A stretch of 64,000 bases of DNA from Actinomadura harenae (GTDB lineage Bacteria; Actinomycetota; Actinomycetes; Streptosporangiales; Streptosporangiaceae), in assembly GCF_003696215.1 (NCBI RefSeq), contig NZ_RFFG01000002.1:1-64000 (forward strand). The letters are read 5' to 3'. The notes below the pieces were generated by a model. It was not told the DNA's origin. It saw only the letters and a list, made by a program, of their open reading frames with translations, and searched no databases. The translations under genes and the position numbers were made by a program. Each line of letters starts with the position of its first letter. Within the stretch, counting starts at the first letter, position 1. This document shows positions 24,996-34,381 of the stretch, piece after piece.

Positions 24996-26090
24996 TCACG
25001 GGAGGAACGGCAGCGGGTTCTTGCCGCCGCCCGACTGGCCGTTGCCCTGCTGGCCGTTGCCCTGCTGTCCGTTGCCCTGCTGCCCGTTGCCGGACGGGCC
25101 GCCCTGGCCGGTGGCTCCGGACGGAGGGTTCTGGATGGAGGCCGGGATCGGGAGGAGGTTCTGGATGTAGCTGTCGAACCAGCGCCCGGTGCCCGTGACG
25201 TCGGTGAACTGCCGCGCGTACGGGGTGAACAGCTTGATGATCTTGTCGAGGTTGTCCTGGTTCCGGACGAGCAGCGCCGTCACGTTCCGCAGGTTGTCCA
25301 GCATCGGTCTGAGCTGTGCCCGGTTCTCCCGGATGAGGGCGTTGACCTGCTCCGACAGCGCCACGGTGTTCACCAGCAGCTGGTGGATCACCGTCCGCCG
25401 CGCCTGCACCGCCGCCAGCACCTTGTCGCCGTCCTGGATGAGCTTGGCGAAGTCCTGGTTGCGGTCGGCGAGGATCTGGGAGACGTTCTTGGCCTTGCCC
25501 GCCAGCTCGTGCAGCTGGTCGTCGCGCGAGGCGACGGTCTTGGACAGCCGCTGGAGTCCCTGGAGCGACGCGCGCACCTCGGGTCCGGAGTTCTTGAACG
25601 TGTCGGCCAGGACGTTGAACGACTTGGCGACCTGGACGTGGTCGATCTGGCTGATCTGCTGGCTCAGCTGGCTGATCGCCGGGACGACCTCGAACGGCGT
25701 GGCCGTCCGCTCGACCGGGATGTTCCTCCCGAGCCGCCCCGACCCGCGGGGGTCGAGGGCCAGGAAGTGCGAGCCGAGCAGCGTCTTGATCTTGATCTCG
25801 GCGCGGGTCTGGTCGCCCAGCCGCACCCCGTCGTTCACCCGGAAGGTGACCTTGACGTGGTCGCCCTGGAGCGACAGCGACTCGACCTTGCCGACCTTGA
25901 CGCCCGCGATCCGCACCTCCTCGTCCGGCTTCAGCCCGGCGGCCTCGGCGAACGAGGCGGTGTGGGTCGTGCCGCCCACGACGAACGGGATGCTCTCCAG
26001 GTTCATCGCGAGGACGAGCGCGGTGATGATCACGGCGAACGCGGTGAGCCCGATGGGGACCGGGTTGCGTTCCCGGAAGGGGATCCTCAT
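24996..26090 (-). CDS. mceC: Mce family protein, MceC position
   Basis: A 364-residue Mce subunit: transmembrane helix at about 13-30, MCE domain with AAGLKPDEEVRIAGVKVGKV, helical region to about 310 and a disordered tail with four GNGQQ repeats. Its ATG directly abuts the mceB stop (TAGATG). Confidence 0.93.
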   Translation of the reverse strand: MRIPFRERNPVPIGLTAFAVIITALVLAMNLESIPFVVGGTTHTASFAEAAGLKPDEEVRIAGVKVGKVESLSLQGDHVKVTFRVNDGVRLGDQTRAEIKIKTLLGSHFLALDPRGSGRLGRNIPVERTATPFEVVPAISQLSQQISQIDHVQVAKSFNVLADTFKNSGPEVRASLQGLQRLSKTVASRDDQLHELAGKAKNVSQILADRNQDFAKLIQDGDKVLAAVQARRTVIHQLLVNTVALSEQVNALIRENRAQLRPMLDNLRNVTALLVRNQDNLDKIIKLFTPYARQFTDVTGTGRWFDSYIQNLLPIPASIQNPPSGATGQGGPSGNGQQGNGQQGNGQQGNGQSGGGKNPLPFLP

Positions 26091-27128
26091 CTACTTGCAC
26101 CTCGCGTTCTCGTTCACGATCGCCGGGGTCTGGTAGACCGGACCGCCCGGCAGCCGCACCCGCGCGTCGAGACCGCAGATGTACATGTTGAACCACGAGC
26201 CGTACGACGAGATGTTCACCAGCCGCTGCAGCCGCAGCGGGCTGCGCTGGAACAGGGTGTTCAGCGCGTCCTGGTTCTGGTCGAACGTGGAGGCCAGCTG
26301 ACGGAGCCCGGCGATGTCGTTCTTCAGGTCCGGCCGCGCGTCCTTCAGCAGGTCGGCGGTGGTGCCGGTGAGGCCGTTGATGGCGTCCACCGACTGGAAG
26401 ATCGCCTCCCGGTCGTTCGACAGGCCGCTGACCAGCGAGCGCAGGTCGCCGACGACCTGCTCCACCTGCTGGTGGCGGTCGTCGATCGTCCCGAGGACGC
26501 TGTTCAGGTTGGTGATCACGTCACCGATGACCTTGTCGCGGTCGGCGATCGTGTTGGTCAGCGACGCGACATGGGTGAGCAGGCTGTTCACCGTGCCGCC
26601 CTCGCCCTGGAGGGTCTGCACGATCTCGAACGCCAGCTTGTTGATCTCCTGCGGCTCCAGCGCCTTGAACAGCGGACGGAACCCGTTGAACAGGACGGTC
26701 AGGTCGAGCGCCGGGTGGGTCTGCGCGGCCGGGATCGTCCCGCCCGGACGCAGTGTCTGCCCGACCGTGCCCGGGCCCTCGGTCAGCGACAGGTACCGCT
26801 GCCCCATGAGGTTCCGGTATCGGACGTTGACCTGCGTCGACGAGGGCAGCCCGTTCGCGAACACCCCGCCCTTCTCGACGGAGAAGGTGACCTCGGCCTG
26901 GTTGTCCCGGGTCAGCCTGATCTTCTCGACCTGGCCGACCCGGACGCCCGCGACGCGCACGTCGTCCTTGTCGAGCAGGCCCGTGACATCGCTGAACAGG
27001 GCCTTGTAGCTGCGCGTGTCGGCGAACCGCAGGTTGCTGATCGTCATCGCGAGCACGCCGGTGGCCAGCGAGGTGAGCACCACGAAGATCACCAGCTTGA
27101 CGCCGGCGGAGAGCGTCCTGCCTCTCAT
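26091..27128 (-). CDS. mceB: Mce family protein, MceB position
   Basis: A 345-residue Mce subunit: N-terminal transmembrane helix (about 8-28), MCE domain with GLLDKDDVRVAGVRVGQVEK, then helical region and a C-terminal pair of cysteines (YICGLDARV, NENARCK). I chose ATG 27128, which overlaps the mceA stop by four bases; an upstream start inside mceA adds unrelated residues. Confidence 0.93.
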   Translation of the reverse strand: MRGRTLSAGVKLVIFVVLTSLATGVLAMTISNLRFADTRSYKALFSDVTGLLDKDDVRVAGVRVGQVEKIRLTRDNQAEVTFSVEKGGVFANGLPSSTQVNVRYRNLMGQRYLSLTEGPGTVGQTLRPGGTIPAAQTHPALDLTVLFNGFRPLFKALEPQEINKLAFEIVQTLQGEGGTVNSLLTHVASLTNTIADRDKVIGDVITNLNSVLGTIDDRHQQVEQVVGDLRSLVSGLSNDREAIFQSVDAINGLTGTTADLLKDARPDLKNDIAGLRQLASTFDQNQDALNTLFQRSPLRLQRLVNISSYGSWFNMYICGLDARVRLPGGPVYQTPAIVNENARCK

Positions 27129-28495
27129 CGGACGTTCACCACCGATCCCTGCATGAGCGGGCCCCACCACAGCTGGACGGCGTCGGTGACCTGGTCCGCG
27201 GGGGTGTGCGTGGCCGGGCCGACGATGCTCTTGATCTTGTCCTTCTCACTCATCGTGCCCGGGTCCACGAAGACGTCCGACACGGCCCGGCCGCGGCCGG
27301 CGCCCGTGGCGGAGGCGTTGGCCGGGTCGGGGTTCTTCCACCACAGGTCGTCCTCTGTGCCGTCCCGCGCGAGGTAGTCCGGGAACGGGACCTTCGGGTT
27401 CGGCAGGTTGTAGCAGCGGGGGCCGCGGCGGTCCTTGGCCTCGGGGAGGTCCAGCGGGTACTTGTACGCCGGCCGCGGCTTCACGATCTCGATCGTGAGG
27501 TTGAAGGTGGTGCCGCCGTTCCCGCCGGCGACCCGCTCCATCTCCGGGTTGATCTTCTGGAACGTGTTGAACACGCACGGCAGCGAGGGCGAGTAGTACG
27601 ACAGCAGCTCGAGGCCGGGACGGTTCGCCACGTTGAAGCCGATGATCTTCGGGCCGTTGTCCTGGACGAACCGGGTGCCGTCGCGGGCGAACCCGGTGAC
27701 CATCGGGATCAGGTCCTCGACCTGCCGCTTCTTGTCGGTGATCGTCTTGCTGGTGACGTTGAGGTTGCGCAGCGCCTGGGTGAGGTCGGGCGTGGCGTCC
27801 GCGTAGATCTCGGACGTCGCCGACAGCGCGTTCAGGTCGTGCACCAGCGTGCCGAGCTGCGGGTTCACCTTCGCCAGCAGCGAGTCGGCCTCCTCCAGGT
27901 CGCGGCCGATCTGGTCGCCGCGGCCCTGGAGCGCCGTCGCCAGCGCGTTCAGCGTCGTGTTCAGCTTCTCCGGCCGGACGGCCTGGAGCAGCGGAAGCAG
28001 CTTGTCGAGCACCTGGTCGATCTCGACCGCGGCCTGCGACCGGTCCTGCTGGATGACCTGGCCGCGCTTCAGCCCGAGGGCGCCCGGCTGCGACGGGATC
28101 TCCAGGTCGACGTACTTCTCGCCGAACAGCGTCTTCGGCAGCAGCCGCGCCTGGACGTTCGCCGGGACCAGCTTGGCCTTGTCCGGGTCGAGCGCCAGGT
28201 CGAGGGTCGCGCCGTTCGCGGTGGCGTGGGTGCCGCGCACCTCGCCGACGATCAGGCCGCGAACCTTGACGTCCGAGTGCGGCAGCAGCTGCAACCCGGC
28301 GCGCGCGCCCTCCACCCGCACCTTCAGGACGGGCGTGAAGACCTTCTCGTAGAAGCCGATGGTGAGGACGACCAGCAGGATGATCACGACGATCATCGAG
28401 AGGCCGAGCAGGCGGGACCGCGTGCGCTCGGTGAAACCGGTGCGTCGCGGGGGTCCGACGGGGAGTGCGGGGGTAGGGGGTGCGGGGGTGGTCAT
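27125..28495 (-). CDS. mceA: Mce family protein, MceA position
   Basis: The 456-residue first Mce subunit. A Pro-rich N-terminus precedes one transmembrane helix (about 30-48); the MCE domain (GLQLLPHSDVKVRGLIVGEV) and a long helical domain follow, then a region with conserved Cys (SLPCVFNTF, RCYNLPNPKV) seen in many MceA proteins. It follows the second YrbE gene by seven bases. Confidence 0.93.
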   Translation of the reverse strand: MTTPAPPTPALPVGPPRRTGFTERTRSRLLGLSMIVVIILLVVLTIGFYEKVFTPVLKVRVEGARAGLQLLPHSDVKVRGLIVGEVRGTHATANGATLDLALDPDKAKLVPANVQARLLPKTLFGEKYVDLEIPSQPGALGLKRGQVIQQDRSQAAVEIDQVLDKLLPLLQAVRPEKLNTTLNALATALQGRGDQIGRDLEEADSLLAKVNPQLGTLVHDLNALSATSEIYADATPDLTQALRNLNVTSKTITDKKRQVEDLIPMVTGFARDGTRFVQDNGPKIIGFNVANRPGLELLSYYSPSLPCVFNTFQKINPEMERVAGGNGGTTFNLTIEIVKPRPAYKYPLDLPEAKDRRGPRCYNLPNPKVPFPDYLARDGTEDDLWWKNPDPANASATGAGRGRAVSDVFVDPGTMSEKDKIKSIVGPATHTPADQVTDAVQLWWGPLMQGSVVNVR

Positions 28496-28502
28496 CGCCC
28501 GG

Positions 28503-29357
28503 TCACCCCGCGATCCGGACGTTCATGCTGGAACCCCAGATGGCCATGCCGAGCAGCAGGTCGGCCACGTTGATCACGACGATGCTCGTGCGGACCGCGC
28601 GGCCGACCGCGACACCGACGCCGGCGGGACCACCGCTGGCGTTGTAGCCGTAGTAGCAGTGGATCAGCATCACGAGCACCGAGAAGACGATGACCTTGCC
28701 GAACGACCACAGGATGTCGTTCGGTGGTAGGAACAGATGGAAGTAGTGGTCGTAGGTGCCCGTCGACTGCCCGTAGAACAGCGTGACCACGATCCGGGTC
28801 GCGCCGTAGGACGCCAGCAGGCCCACCACGTACAGCGGGATGACCGCGACCATCCCCGCGATCATGCGGGTGGTCACCAGGAACGGCATCGACGGGACGG
28901 CCATGACCTCGAGCGCGTCGATCTCGTCCGAGATCCGCATCGCGCCGAGCTGCGCGGTGAAACCGCAGCCGACCGTCGCCGACAGCGCCAGCGCCGACAC
29001 CAGCGGCGCGATCTCACGGGTGTTGAAGTAGGACGCGACGAACCCGGTGAAGGCCGAGACGCCGATCGTGTTCAGCGAGTTGAAGCCCTGCAGTCCGACC
29101 TGCGAACCGGTGAAGAACGTCATGAACCCGACGATCACCACCGAGCCGCCGATCACCGCGAGCCCGCCGGTGCCGAGCGACACCTCGGCGAGCAGCCGCA
29201 GCACCTCGGTGCGGTAGCGGCGCAGCACCCGGAACGTCCAGGCGAACGCCCGGACGTAGAACGACATCTGGTGACCGAAGTCGTCGAGGCGCGCCAGCGG
29301 CGCGTTGACGGCGGTCCTGACGGCCCTTCCCGTCCTTCCTTGGGCGGCCATGCTCAC
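28503..29357 (-). CDS. yrbEB: YrbE/MlaE-family permease, second copy
   Basis: The 284-residue integral membrane permease pairs with the upstream YrbE to form the transmembrane core of the Mce importer. The coupling motif SDEIDALEVMAVPSMPFLVTTR, which contacts the ATPase, is intact, and about five to six hydrophobic segments are visible. GTG start overlaps the first YrbE gene by four bases. Confidence 0.94.
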   Translation of the reverse strand: MSMAAQGRTGRAVRTAVNAPLARLDDFGHQMSFYVRAFAWTFRVLRRYRTEVLRLLAEVSLGTGGLAVIGGSVVIVGFMTFFTGSQVGLQGFNSLNTIGVSAFTGFVASYFNTREIAPLVSALALSATVGCGFTAQLGAMRISDEIDALEVMAVPSMPFLVTTRMIAGMVAVIPLYVVGLLASYGATRIVVTLFYGQSTGTYDHYFHLFLPPNDILWSFGKVIVFSVLVMLIHCYYGYNASGGPAGVGVAVGRAVRTSIVVINVADLLLGMAIWGSSMNVRIAG

Positions 29358-30250
29358 ATGCCCTTCGACGGGACGAACTGGAAGTACAGCGTGGAGATGA
29401 TGAAGTTCTCCACGAACAGCAACATGAAGGTGATGACGACGGTCTGGTTGACCGCGTCGCCCACGCCCTTCGGGCCGCCCTTGGCGTTCAGGCCCTTGTA
29501 AGCCGCGACGAGCCCGGCGGTGATGCCGAACACGAACGCCTTGAACTCGGCCTGCAGCAGGTCGGGCAGCTGCGCGATGGCGTTGAACGACGCCAGGTAC
29601 GCGCCGGGCGTGCCGTTCTGCAGCATCACGTTGAAGACGTAGCCGCCGACGAGGCCGACGACCGACACCAGGCCGTTGAGGAACAGCGCGATGAACGCGC
29701 AGGCGAACATGCGCGGGACGACCAGGCGGTGCAGGGGGTTGATCCCCAGCACCTCCATCGCGTCGATCTCCTCACGGATCTTCCGCGAGCCGATGTCGGC
29801 GCACATCGCCGACCCGGCCGCGCCCGCGACCAGCAGCGAGGTCACCAGGGGGCTGGCCTCGCGGACGATCGCGACCACCGCGGTCGCGCCCGTATAGGAC
29901 TGCGCGCCCAGCTGCCGGATCAGCCCGCCGACCTGCAACGACAGGATGCCGCCGAACGGGATCGCGACCAGCATCGTGGGGATGACGGTCACGCTGACGA
30001 TAAACCAGGACTGCTCGATGAACTCGCGCCACTGGAACGGCCACCTGAAGATCGCCCGGAACGTGTCGAGACACAGGGCGAAGAAGCGGCCGGGTTCCTT
30101 GACGGCGACGTTCACCGCGCCGTCGGAGATCTTGCGGAGAGCGGCGGAGCCGCCTCCTCCTCCCCCGGCGCGGCGCGCGCGCCGGGAGGTCGAACGACCC
30201 GAGGGGGACGATCCCCCGATGCCCCCCGGGGTGATGCCGTCGGTCGTCAT
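29354..30250 (-). CDS. yrbEA: YrbE/MlaE-family permease, first copy
   Basis: A 298-residue permease. It has a Gly/Ser/Arg-rich cytoplasmic N-terminus of about 40 residues, then the MlaE fold with the motif REEIDAMEVLGINPLHRLVVPR that binds the ATPase. I set the start at ATG 30250, four bases inside the mkl stop (ATGA); the longer frame starting at 30439 would lie entirely within mkl. Confidence 0.94.
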   Translation of the reverse strand: MTTDGITPGGIGGSSPSGRSTSRRARRAGGGGGGSAALRKISDGAVNVAVKEPGRFFALCLDTFRAIFRWPFQWREFIEQSWFIVSVTVIPTMLVAIPFGGILSLQVGGLIRQLGAQSYTGATAVVAIVREASPLVTSLLVAGAAGSAMCADIGSRKIREEIDAMEVLGINPLHRLVVPRMFACAFIALFLNGLVSVVGLVGGYVFNVMLQNGTPGAYLASFNAIAQLPDLLQAEFKAFVFGITAGLVAAYKGLNAKGGPKGVGDAVNQTVVITFMLLFVENFIISTLYFQFVPSKGM

Positions 30251-31323
30251 CGGTACCCGGCACCGCCCGGTCCCGGCGCGGGCGGCGGGAAGCCGCCGGG
30301 CGGGGTGATCCCCGCGGCGCCCGCGGCCTGCCCGGCCTGCATCGATGCGACGTACCGCGGCCACTCGTCCACCCAGTTGCGGCCGAGCTCGTCGATGAAC
30401 GAGCCGGGCGGCGGGGTGACGCCGTGCGCCGCGCACCACGCGCCGGGCGCGTGCTGGCCGCGGCGGACCAGCCCGTTGCTCGGCATCTGCTGCGGCGGGA
30501 TCGGCGGCAGCTTGCCCGAGTCGAGGCCCATCTTGGCCTCGGCCTCGAGCTCGGAGGCGTCCTTCTCCTCCGACATGCCGATCGGACCGACCTTGCTCGC
30601 GTTGAGGAACTGCCGGACGACCGGCTCCTCACTGGACAGCAGCATCTCGCGCGGCCCGAACATCGCCAGGTGCCGCTGGTAGAGCAGCCCGATGTTGTCC
30701 GGGACGGTACGGGCCGTGTTGATGTCGTGGGTGACGATCAGGAACGTGCAGTCGAGCTGCGCGCTCAGGTCGATGAACACCTGGTTCAGGAACGCGGTGC
30801 GGACCGGGTCGAGACCGGAGTCGGGCTCGTCCACCAGGAGGATCTCGGGGTCGAGCACCAGCGCGCGGGCGAGCCCGGCGCGCTTCTTCATCCCGCCGGA
30901 GATCTCACCGGGCAGCTTGCCCTCGGCGCCCATCAGGCCGACCAGGTCCATCTTCTCCAGGACGATCCGCTTGACCTCGGCCTCGGTCTTGCGGGTGTGC
31001 TCGCGCAGCGGGAAGGCGATGTTGTCGAACAGGTTCATCGACCCGAACAGCGCGCCGTCCTGGAACAGGACGCCGAACAACTTGCGGGTCTCGTAGAGCT
31101 GGTGCTCGGGAAGATAGGGCAGGTCACGGTCACCGATGTAGATATGGCCGCGGTCGGGCTTCAACAGCCCCACCAGCGACTTCAGGAAGACCGACTTGCC
31201 CGTGCCGGAGGGGCCCAGCAGGACGGAGATCTCTCCTGCGGGAATGCTCAGCGACACGTCCTGCCAGATGACCTGGCGGCCGAAGGACTTGGTCAGCCCC
31301 TCGACTCTGATCTCGACGCCCAC
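30247..31323 (-). CDS. mkl: Mce ATPase (Mkl/MceG-type ABC ATP-binding protein)
   Basis: The 358-residue ATPase powers Mce lipid import. Walker A is GPSGTGKS (residues 37-44), the Q-loop lies in VLFQDGALF, the signature is ISGGM (141-145) and Walker B is ILLVDEP (161-167), all intact. A C-terminal extension of about 110 residues, rich in Pro/Gly, follows the ATPase domain; the total length is near that of mycobacterial Mkl. It is the first gene of the operon and is co-transcribed with permeases and Mce proteins here, unlike mycobacteria where mkl is separate. Confidence 0.95.
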   Translation of the reverse strand: MGVEIRVEGLTKSFGRQVIWQDVSLSIPAGEISVLLGPSGTGKSVFLKSLVGLLKPDRGHIYIGDRDLPYLPEHQLYETRKLFGVLFQDGALFGSMNLFDNIAFPLREHTRKTEAEVKRIVLEKMDLVGLMGAEGKLPGEISGGMKKRAGLARALVLDPEILLVDEPDSGLDPVRTAFLNQVFIDLSAQLDCTFLIVTHDINTARTVPDNIGLLYQRHLAMFGPREMLLSSEEPVVRQFLNASKVGPIGMSEEKDASELEAEAKMGLDSGKLPPIPPQQMPSNGLVRRGQHAPGAWCAAHGVTPPPGSFIDELGRNWVDEWPRYVASMQAGQAAGAAGITPPGGFPPPAPGPGGAGYR

Positions 31324-31877
31324 TCGTCACCTTTCGTCCAGGCCGGGGGGAATCCGGAACCAATGAGCGAGTAGCACTCAGGCGGGGTGCGGTCCCGCGC
31401 CGCCGCGCCGCGGACGGGATCGCCGTGTAGTTGTCCGATGTCTTTGTCCGTCGTGCCCGCCGGCTCACCGGGGGGTTCGCCGCGTGACAGCCGCCATGAC
31501 AGCCACCGTGACGTCCGGTACCGGGCCGGTTACTACCGTCCGGTAGCTGTGGCGGGTGCCACTACCGTAGCGGTCCGCGCCCGAAATGGAAGAGGCACGA
31601 GCCCGCAACTGCGACGAAAAGCGACCTCGTAAGACAATCGTTACTTACATCGCGGGAGACACTACTGCTCCGAGAACCAGCACTTCAAGGCGGGTATCGG
31701 AGGAATCTTCGGGAAACTTTCGCCTCCCCTGACCCCCGCGACGCTACGCGGCGTGCGAGAGCCCGCACAACCGGTGCGCTCACCTGTGGATAACTTCGCC
31801 GTCCCGGACGCTCACATCGTGCGCACACGAGCCCGGCCCCATGTCCGGAACACCGCGGACGGCCGAAACACCCCGTA
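31324..31877 (-). promoter_or_regulatory. Upstream region of the mce operon
   Basis: About 550 bases without a gene. It holds a palindrome CTACCG-TC-CGGTAG (31533-31546) with a second CTACCGTAG at 31562-31570, a possible repressor site, and a weak promoter candidate on the minus strand: TTGAAG (31683-31688), 18 bases, TAGTGT (31659-31664). Base composition is less GC-rich than the flanks, as expected for a promoter region. Confidence 0.4.
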
Positions 31878-31924
31878 AAAGCGGCGAGGCGGCCGCCCCA
31901 CGAATGTGGGACGACCGCCTCGCG
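31878..31924 (-). terminator. Terminator of rplJL
   Basis: Nested hairpin: outer nine-pair stem GCGAGGCGG / CCGCCTCGC and inner CCCAC-GAAT-GTGGG. On the minus strand it is followed by GCTTTTACGG. It begins about 30 bases past the rplL stop and separates rplJL from the mce operon. Confidence 0.8.
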
Positions 31925-31956
31925 CGAAAGACGCTCTGACGAGTGCCTTAAGGGTG

Positions 31957-32343
31957 TTACTTGACGGTCACCGTGGCGCCGGCCTTCTCGAGGGCCTCCT
32001 TGGCCTTCTCGGCGGCGTCCTTGGCGACCTTCTCCAGCAGCGGCTTCGGCGCGCCGTCGACCAGGTCCTTGGCCTCCTTGAGACCCAGGGAGGTCAGGGC
32101 GCGGACCTCCTTGATGACCTGGATCTTCTTGTCGCCGGCCGACTCGAGGATGACGTCGAACTCGTCCTGCTCCTCGGCCTCGGCGGCACCGCCGGCGGCC
32201 GGGGCGGCGGCGACGGCGACGGCGGCCGGGGCGGCGGCCTTGACGTCGAAGGTCTCCTCGAACAGCTTCACGAAGTCGGAGAGCTCGAGCAGGGTCATTT
32301 CCTTGAAGGCCTCGAGCAGCTCGTCGGTGCTGAGCTTCGCCAT
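31957..32343 (-). CDS. rplL: 50S ribosomal protein L7/L12
   Basis: A 128-residue stalk protein that recruits translation GTPases. It shows an N-terminal dimerisation helix ([20 protein letters not shown]), an Ala/Gly/Pro hinge and a C-terminal domain with [20 protein letters not shown]. It is 66 bases downstream of rplJ. Confidence 0.98.
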   Translation of the reverse strand: MAKLSTDELLEAFKEMTLLELSDFVKLFEETFDVKAAAPAAVAVAAAPAAGGAAEAEEQDEFDVILESAGDKKIQVIKEVRALTSLGLKEAKDLVDGAPKPLLEKVAKDAAEKAKEALEKAGATVTVK

Positions 32344-32409
32344 GATGTTTCCTCCGTGGCTTGGTAGGTGTGGTCAGTGATGACCGCGGGTCTCAGTCCG
32401 GGCGGACCG

Positions 32410-33012
32410 TTACTCGGCGGACGCCTCGTCGGCAGCAGCCTCGGCCGGAGCCTCGGCGGCGGCGTCGGCGGCCGGAACCTCGGCCGTCTCGCCGGCCTCC
32501 TCGCGCTTGGCGCGCAGCGCCTCCGCGAGCTGGGCAGCCTTGGTCGGCAGCGCGTTGAACAGGGCCGCGGCGTTGGCCATGGACGCCTGCATCGCGCCGG
32601 CGAGCTTGGCGAGGAGAACCTCGCGGGACTCGAGGTCCGCGAGCTTGGAGATCTCGGTGGCGTCCATCGACTTGCCGTCGATGAAGCCGCCCTTGATCAC
32701 CAGCAGCGGGTTCGCCTTGGCGAAGTCGCGCAGGCCCTTGGCGGCCTCGACCACGTCGCCCTGGACGAACGCGATGGCGGACGGGCCCTCAAGAAGGTTC
32801 TTGAAGTCCTCGTCGACACCGGCGTCACCAGCGGCGATCTTGGTCAGCGTGTTCTTCACCACGGAGAACTTCGCGTTCTCACCGAGGTTGGTGCGCAGCT
32901 CCTTGAGCTGGGCGACCGTGAGCCCGCGGTACTCGGTCAGCACGGCGCCGTTCGAGCTCTCGAAGTCGTTCTTGAGCTCGGCGATCGCCGTGGCCTTGTC
33001 GGCCTTAGCCAT
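32410..33012 (-). CDS. rplJ: 50S ribosomal protein L10
   Basis: A 200-residue stalk-base protein carrying the L7/L12 dimers. The N-terminal rRNA-binding domain ([30 protein letters not shown]) and the C-terminal helix that docks L12 are present; an Ala/Glu-rich tail of about 30 residues follows, common in actinobacteria. Its expression is probably autoregulated through the leader just upstream. Confidence 0.98.
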   Translation of the reverse strand: MAKADKATAIAELKNDFESSNGAVLTEYRGLTVAQLKELRTNLGENAKFSVVKNTLTKIAAGDAGVDEDFKNLLEGPSAIAFVQGDVVEAAKGLRDFAKANPLLVIKGGFIDGKSMDATEISKLADLESREVLLAKLAGAMQASMANAAALFNALPTKAAQLAEALRAKREEAGETAEVPAADAAAEAPAEAAADEASAE

Positions 33013-33232
33013 GTGGCCTCCTTCCGATTACCTTGGGTGGGAAGCCGCCGGGGCGAAGAAAGCAAAAACGCCCCGGCGTAGGCGCACGGGGCGTCGGGCA
33101 CGACCACGGGAAAGTCATGCGAGAAGCTCTCGTCTCACCTACGCGGGCCGCTCGTCCCCCGACGAATCGGAGGCCGAGTCCTTCGGCCGTTCGCTGTGCG
33201 AACACAGGAACGGCGACCGGCGGTCTTCGGCA
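33013..33232 (-). ncRNA. rplJ leader (L10-type autoregulatory RNA)
   Basis: The predicted transcript starts at about 33232 with CCGAAGACCGCCGGTC (33215-33230), then a UUCG-capped hairpin (33186-33214: arms GCCGTTC/GAACGGC and CTGTG/CACAG), then CGCGTAGGTGAGACGAGAGC, and finally a terminator. This order resembles the L10 leader family, where L10-L12 binding controls read-through. The assignment is by pattern recall; a covariance search would settle it. Confidence 0.6.
33064..33094 (-). terminator. Attenuator in the rplJ leader
   Basis: Stem ACGCCCC / GGGGCGT followed on the minus strand by TTTTTGC, only about 52 bases upstream of the rplJ start codon. Its position after the leader structures argues for attenuation rather than simple termination of the upstream lipoprotein gene. 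Confidence 0.75.
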
Positions 33233-33238
33233 GTGCAC

Positions 33239-33268
33239 AGAGTACGTGCCCAAGGCCGCCGGTGCCAA
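33239..33268 (-). promoter_or_regulatory. Predicted rplJL promoter
   Basis: Minus-strand TTGGCA (33263-33268), 18-base spacer, TACTCT (33239-33244). It places the start exactly at the beginning of the L10-type leader. Confidence 0.55.
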
Positions 33269-33313
33269 ATCGCGCAGGCCGGGCCCCTCCCGCGGAGGCG
33301 CCCTCAGGCCGGG

Positions 33314-34198
33314 TCAGGCCCCCGGAGCGCCGAGGCTCGGCAGCTTCGGCATCGGGCCGACCTCGGAGGCGGGCGGCGCCGTGACGGTCACCGGGGTGTT
33401 CCAGCCGCTGTAGACCACCGTGGTGTTCATCTTCGTGGACGCGCCCTCCGGCGACTTGACCACGACCTTCGCCGGAAGCTGCTTGCCGTCCACCCACAGG
33501 TCGAAGGCCAGCGACTGGAGCCCGAGCTTCTGGAAGCTCTTCATCTGCTGCGGCCGCGACGCGGCGGGCAGCTTCGCCTCGATCTCCTGGAGCGAGACCG
33601 TGCCCCGGTAGTGGGTCGTCTCGACGCCGTTCACCGTCTCCTTGCCGACCTCGCGGACGTCCTTGGACGCGGTGAACATCCTCGTCTGCTCGGCCGGGTC
33701 GGCCTGCTTCTGCTGCTCGATCAGCTGGTCGAAGTTCTGACCGGACGCCGCGCCCAGCTCGGACGAGGAGATCTTCAGCCACGGCTTGCCGTGCGTCAGC
33801 TGCGCGAACAGCGCCGACTTCATGTAGACGGCGTGGCCGACCATGATCAGCTCCATGCCGCCCTGGCCGCCGACGCTCGTGCCGCCCATGTTCATCGAGT
33901 CGATGGTCATCCGGAACGCGGGCTCCGGCCGCAGCTTCGAGTCCATCCGCATGTGCATGGTGACCGTCTTGCCCGTTCCGGGCGCCGTGACCTCGGTCTG
34001 GACGTCCGCCTTGACGGTCTCCACCTTCGAGGTCGTATCGGACGACTTGCGCATCATGTCCGCGGCGAGGACCACGCTCTTGCCGCCCTCGGCCCCAGCG
34101 CCGGCCTTGTCGCCACCGCCCGAGTCGCCGAGGCAGCCGGTCAGTGAGAGGACCAGCCCCGCCGATACGGCGGTTCCGGCGGCGAGACGACGCTTCAT
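33314..34198 (-). CDS. LppX/LprG-like lipoprotein, second paralog
   Basis: A 294-residue secreted lipoprotein with a signal peptide ending LVLSLTGC. The mature part carries blocks shared with the gene at 34522: DPAEQTRMFTASKDV, VNGVETTHYRGTV and FDLWVDGKQLPAKVV. This layout is like LppX/LprAFG-type lipid-binding lipoproteins; a lipid-carrier role is inferred. I chose ATG 34198 because it starts the signal peptide; an upstream start adds 51 unrelated residues. A pair of lipoproteins between rplA and rplJ is also known from Streptomyces, by recall. Confidence 0.85.
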   Translation of the reverse strand: MKRRLAAGTAVSAGLVLSLTGCLGDSGGGDKAGAGAEGGKSVVLAADMMRKSSDTTSKVETVKADVQTEVTAPGTGKTVTMHMRMDSKLRPEPAFRMTIDSMNMGGTSVGGQGGMELIMVGHAVYMKSALFAQLTHGKPWLKISSSELGAASGQNFDQLIEQQKQADPAEQTRMFTASKDVREVGKETVNGVETTHYRGTVSLQEIEAKLPAASRPQQMKSFQKLGLQSLAFDLWVDGKQLPAKVVVKSPEGASTKMNTTVVYSGWNTPVTVTAPPASEVGPMPKLPSLGAPGA

Positions 34199-34381
34199 GA
34201 CCGAGCTCCCTTGTCGACGATCCCCATGATCACGGGACCCGGCACTATACGGGAGGCCACCGACAGGAGCGTCATCGAGACCGGACGCGCACGCCTCCGG
34301 GCCCAGGAAGAACCGAGACACGACCGGGCGATTCAGGAGGGGCACGAGCACCCCCAGCGCGTCCAGACGAATCGGGCAGGC

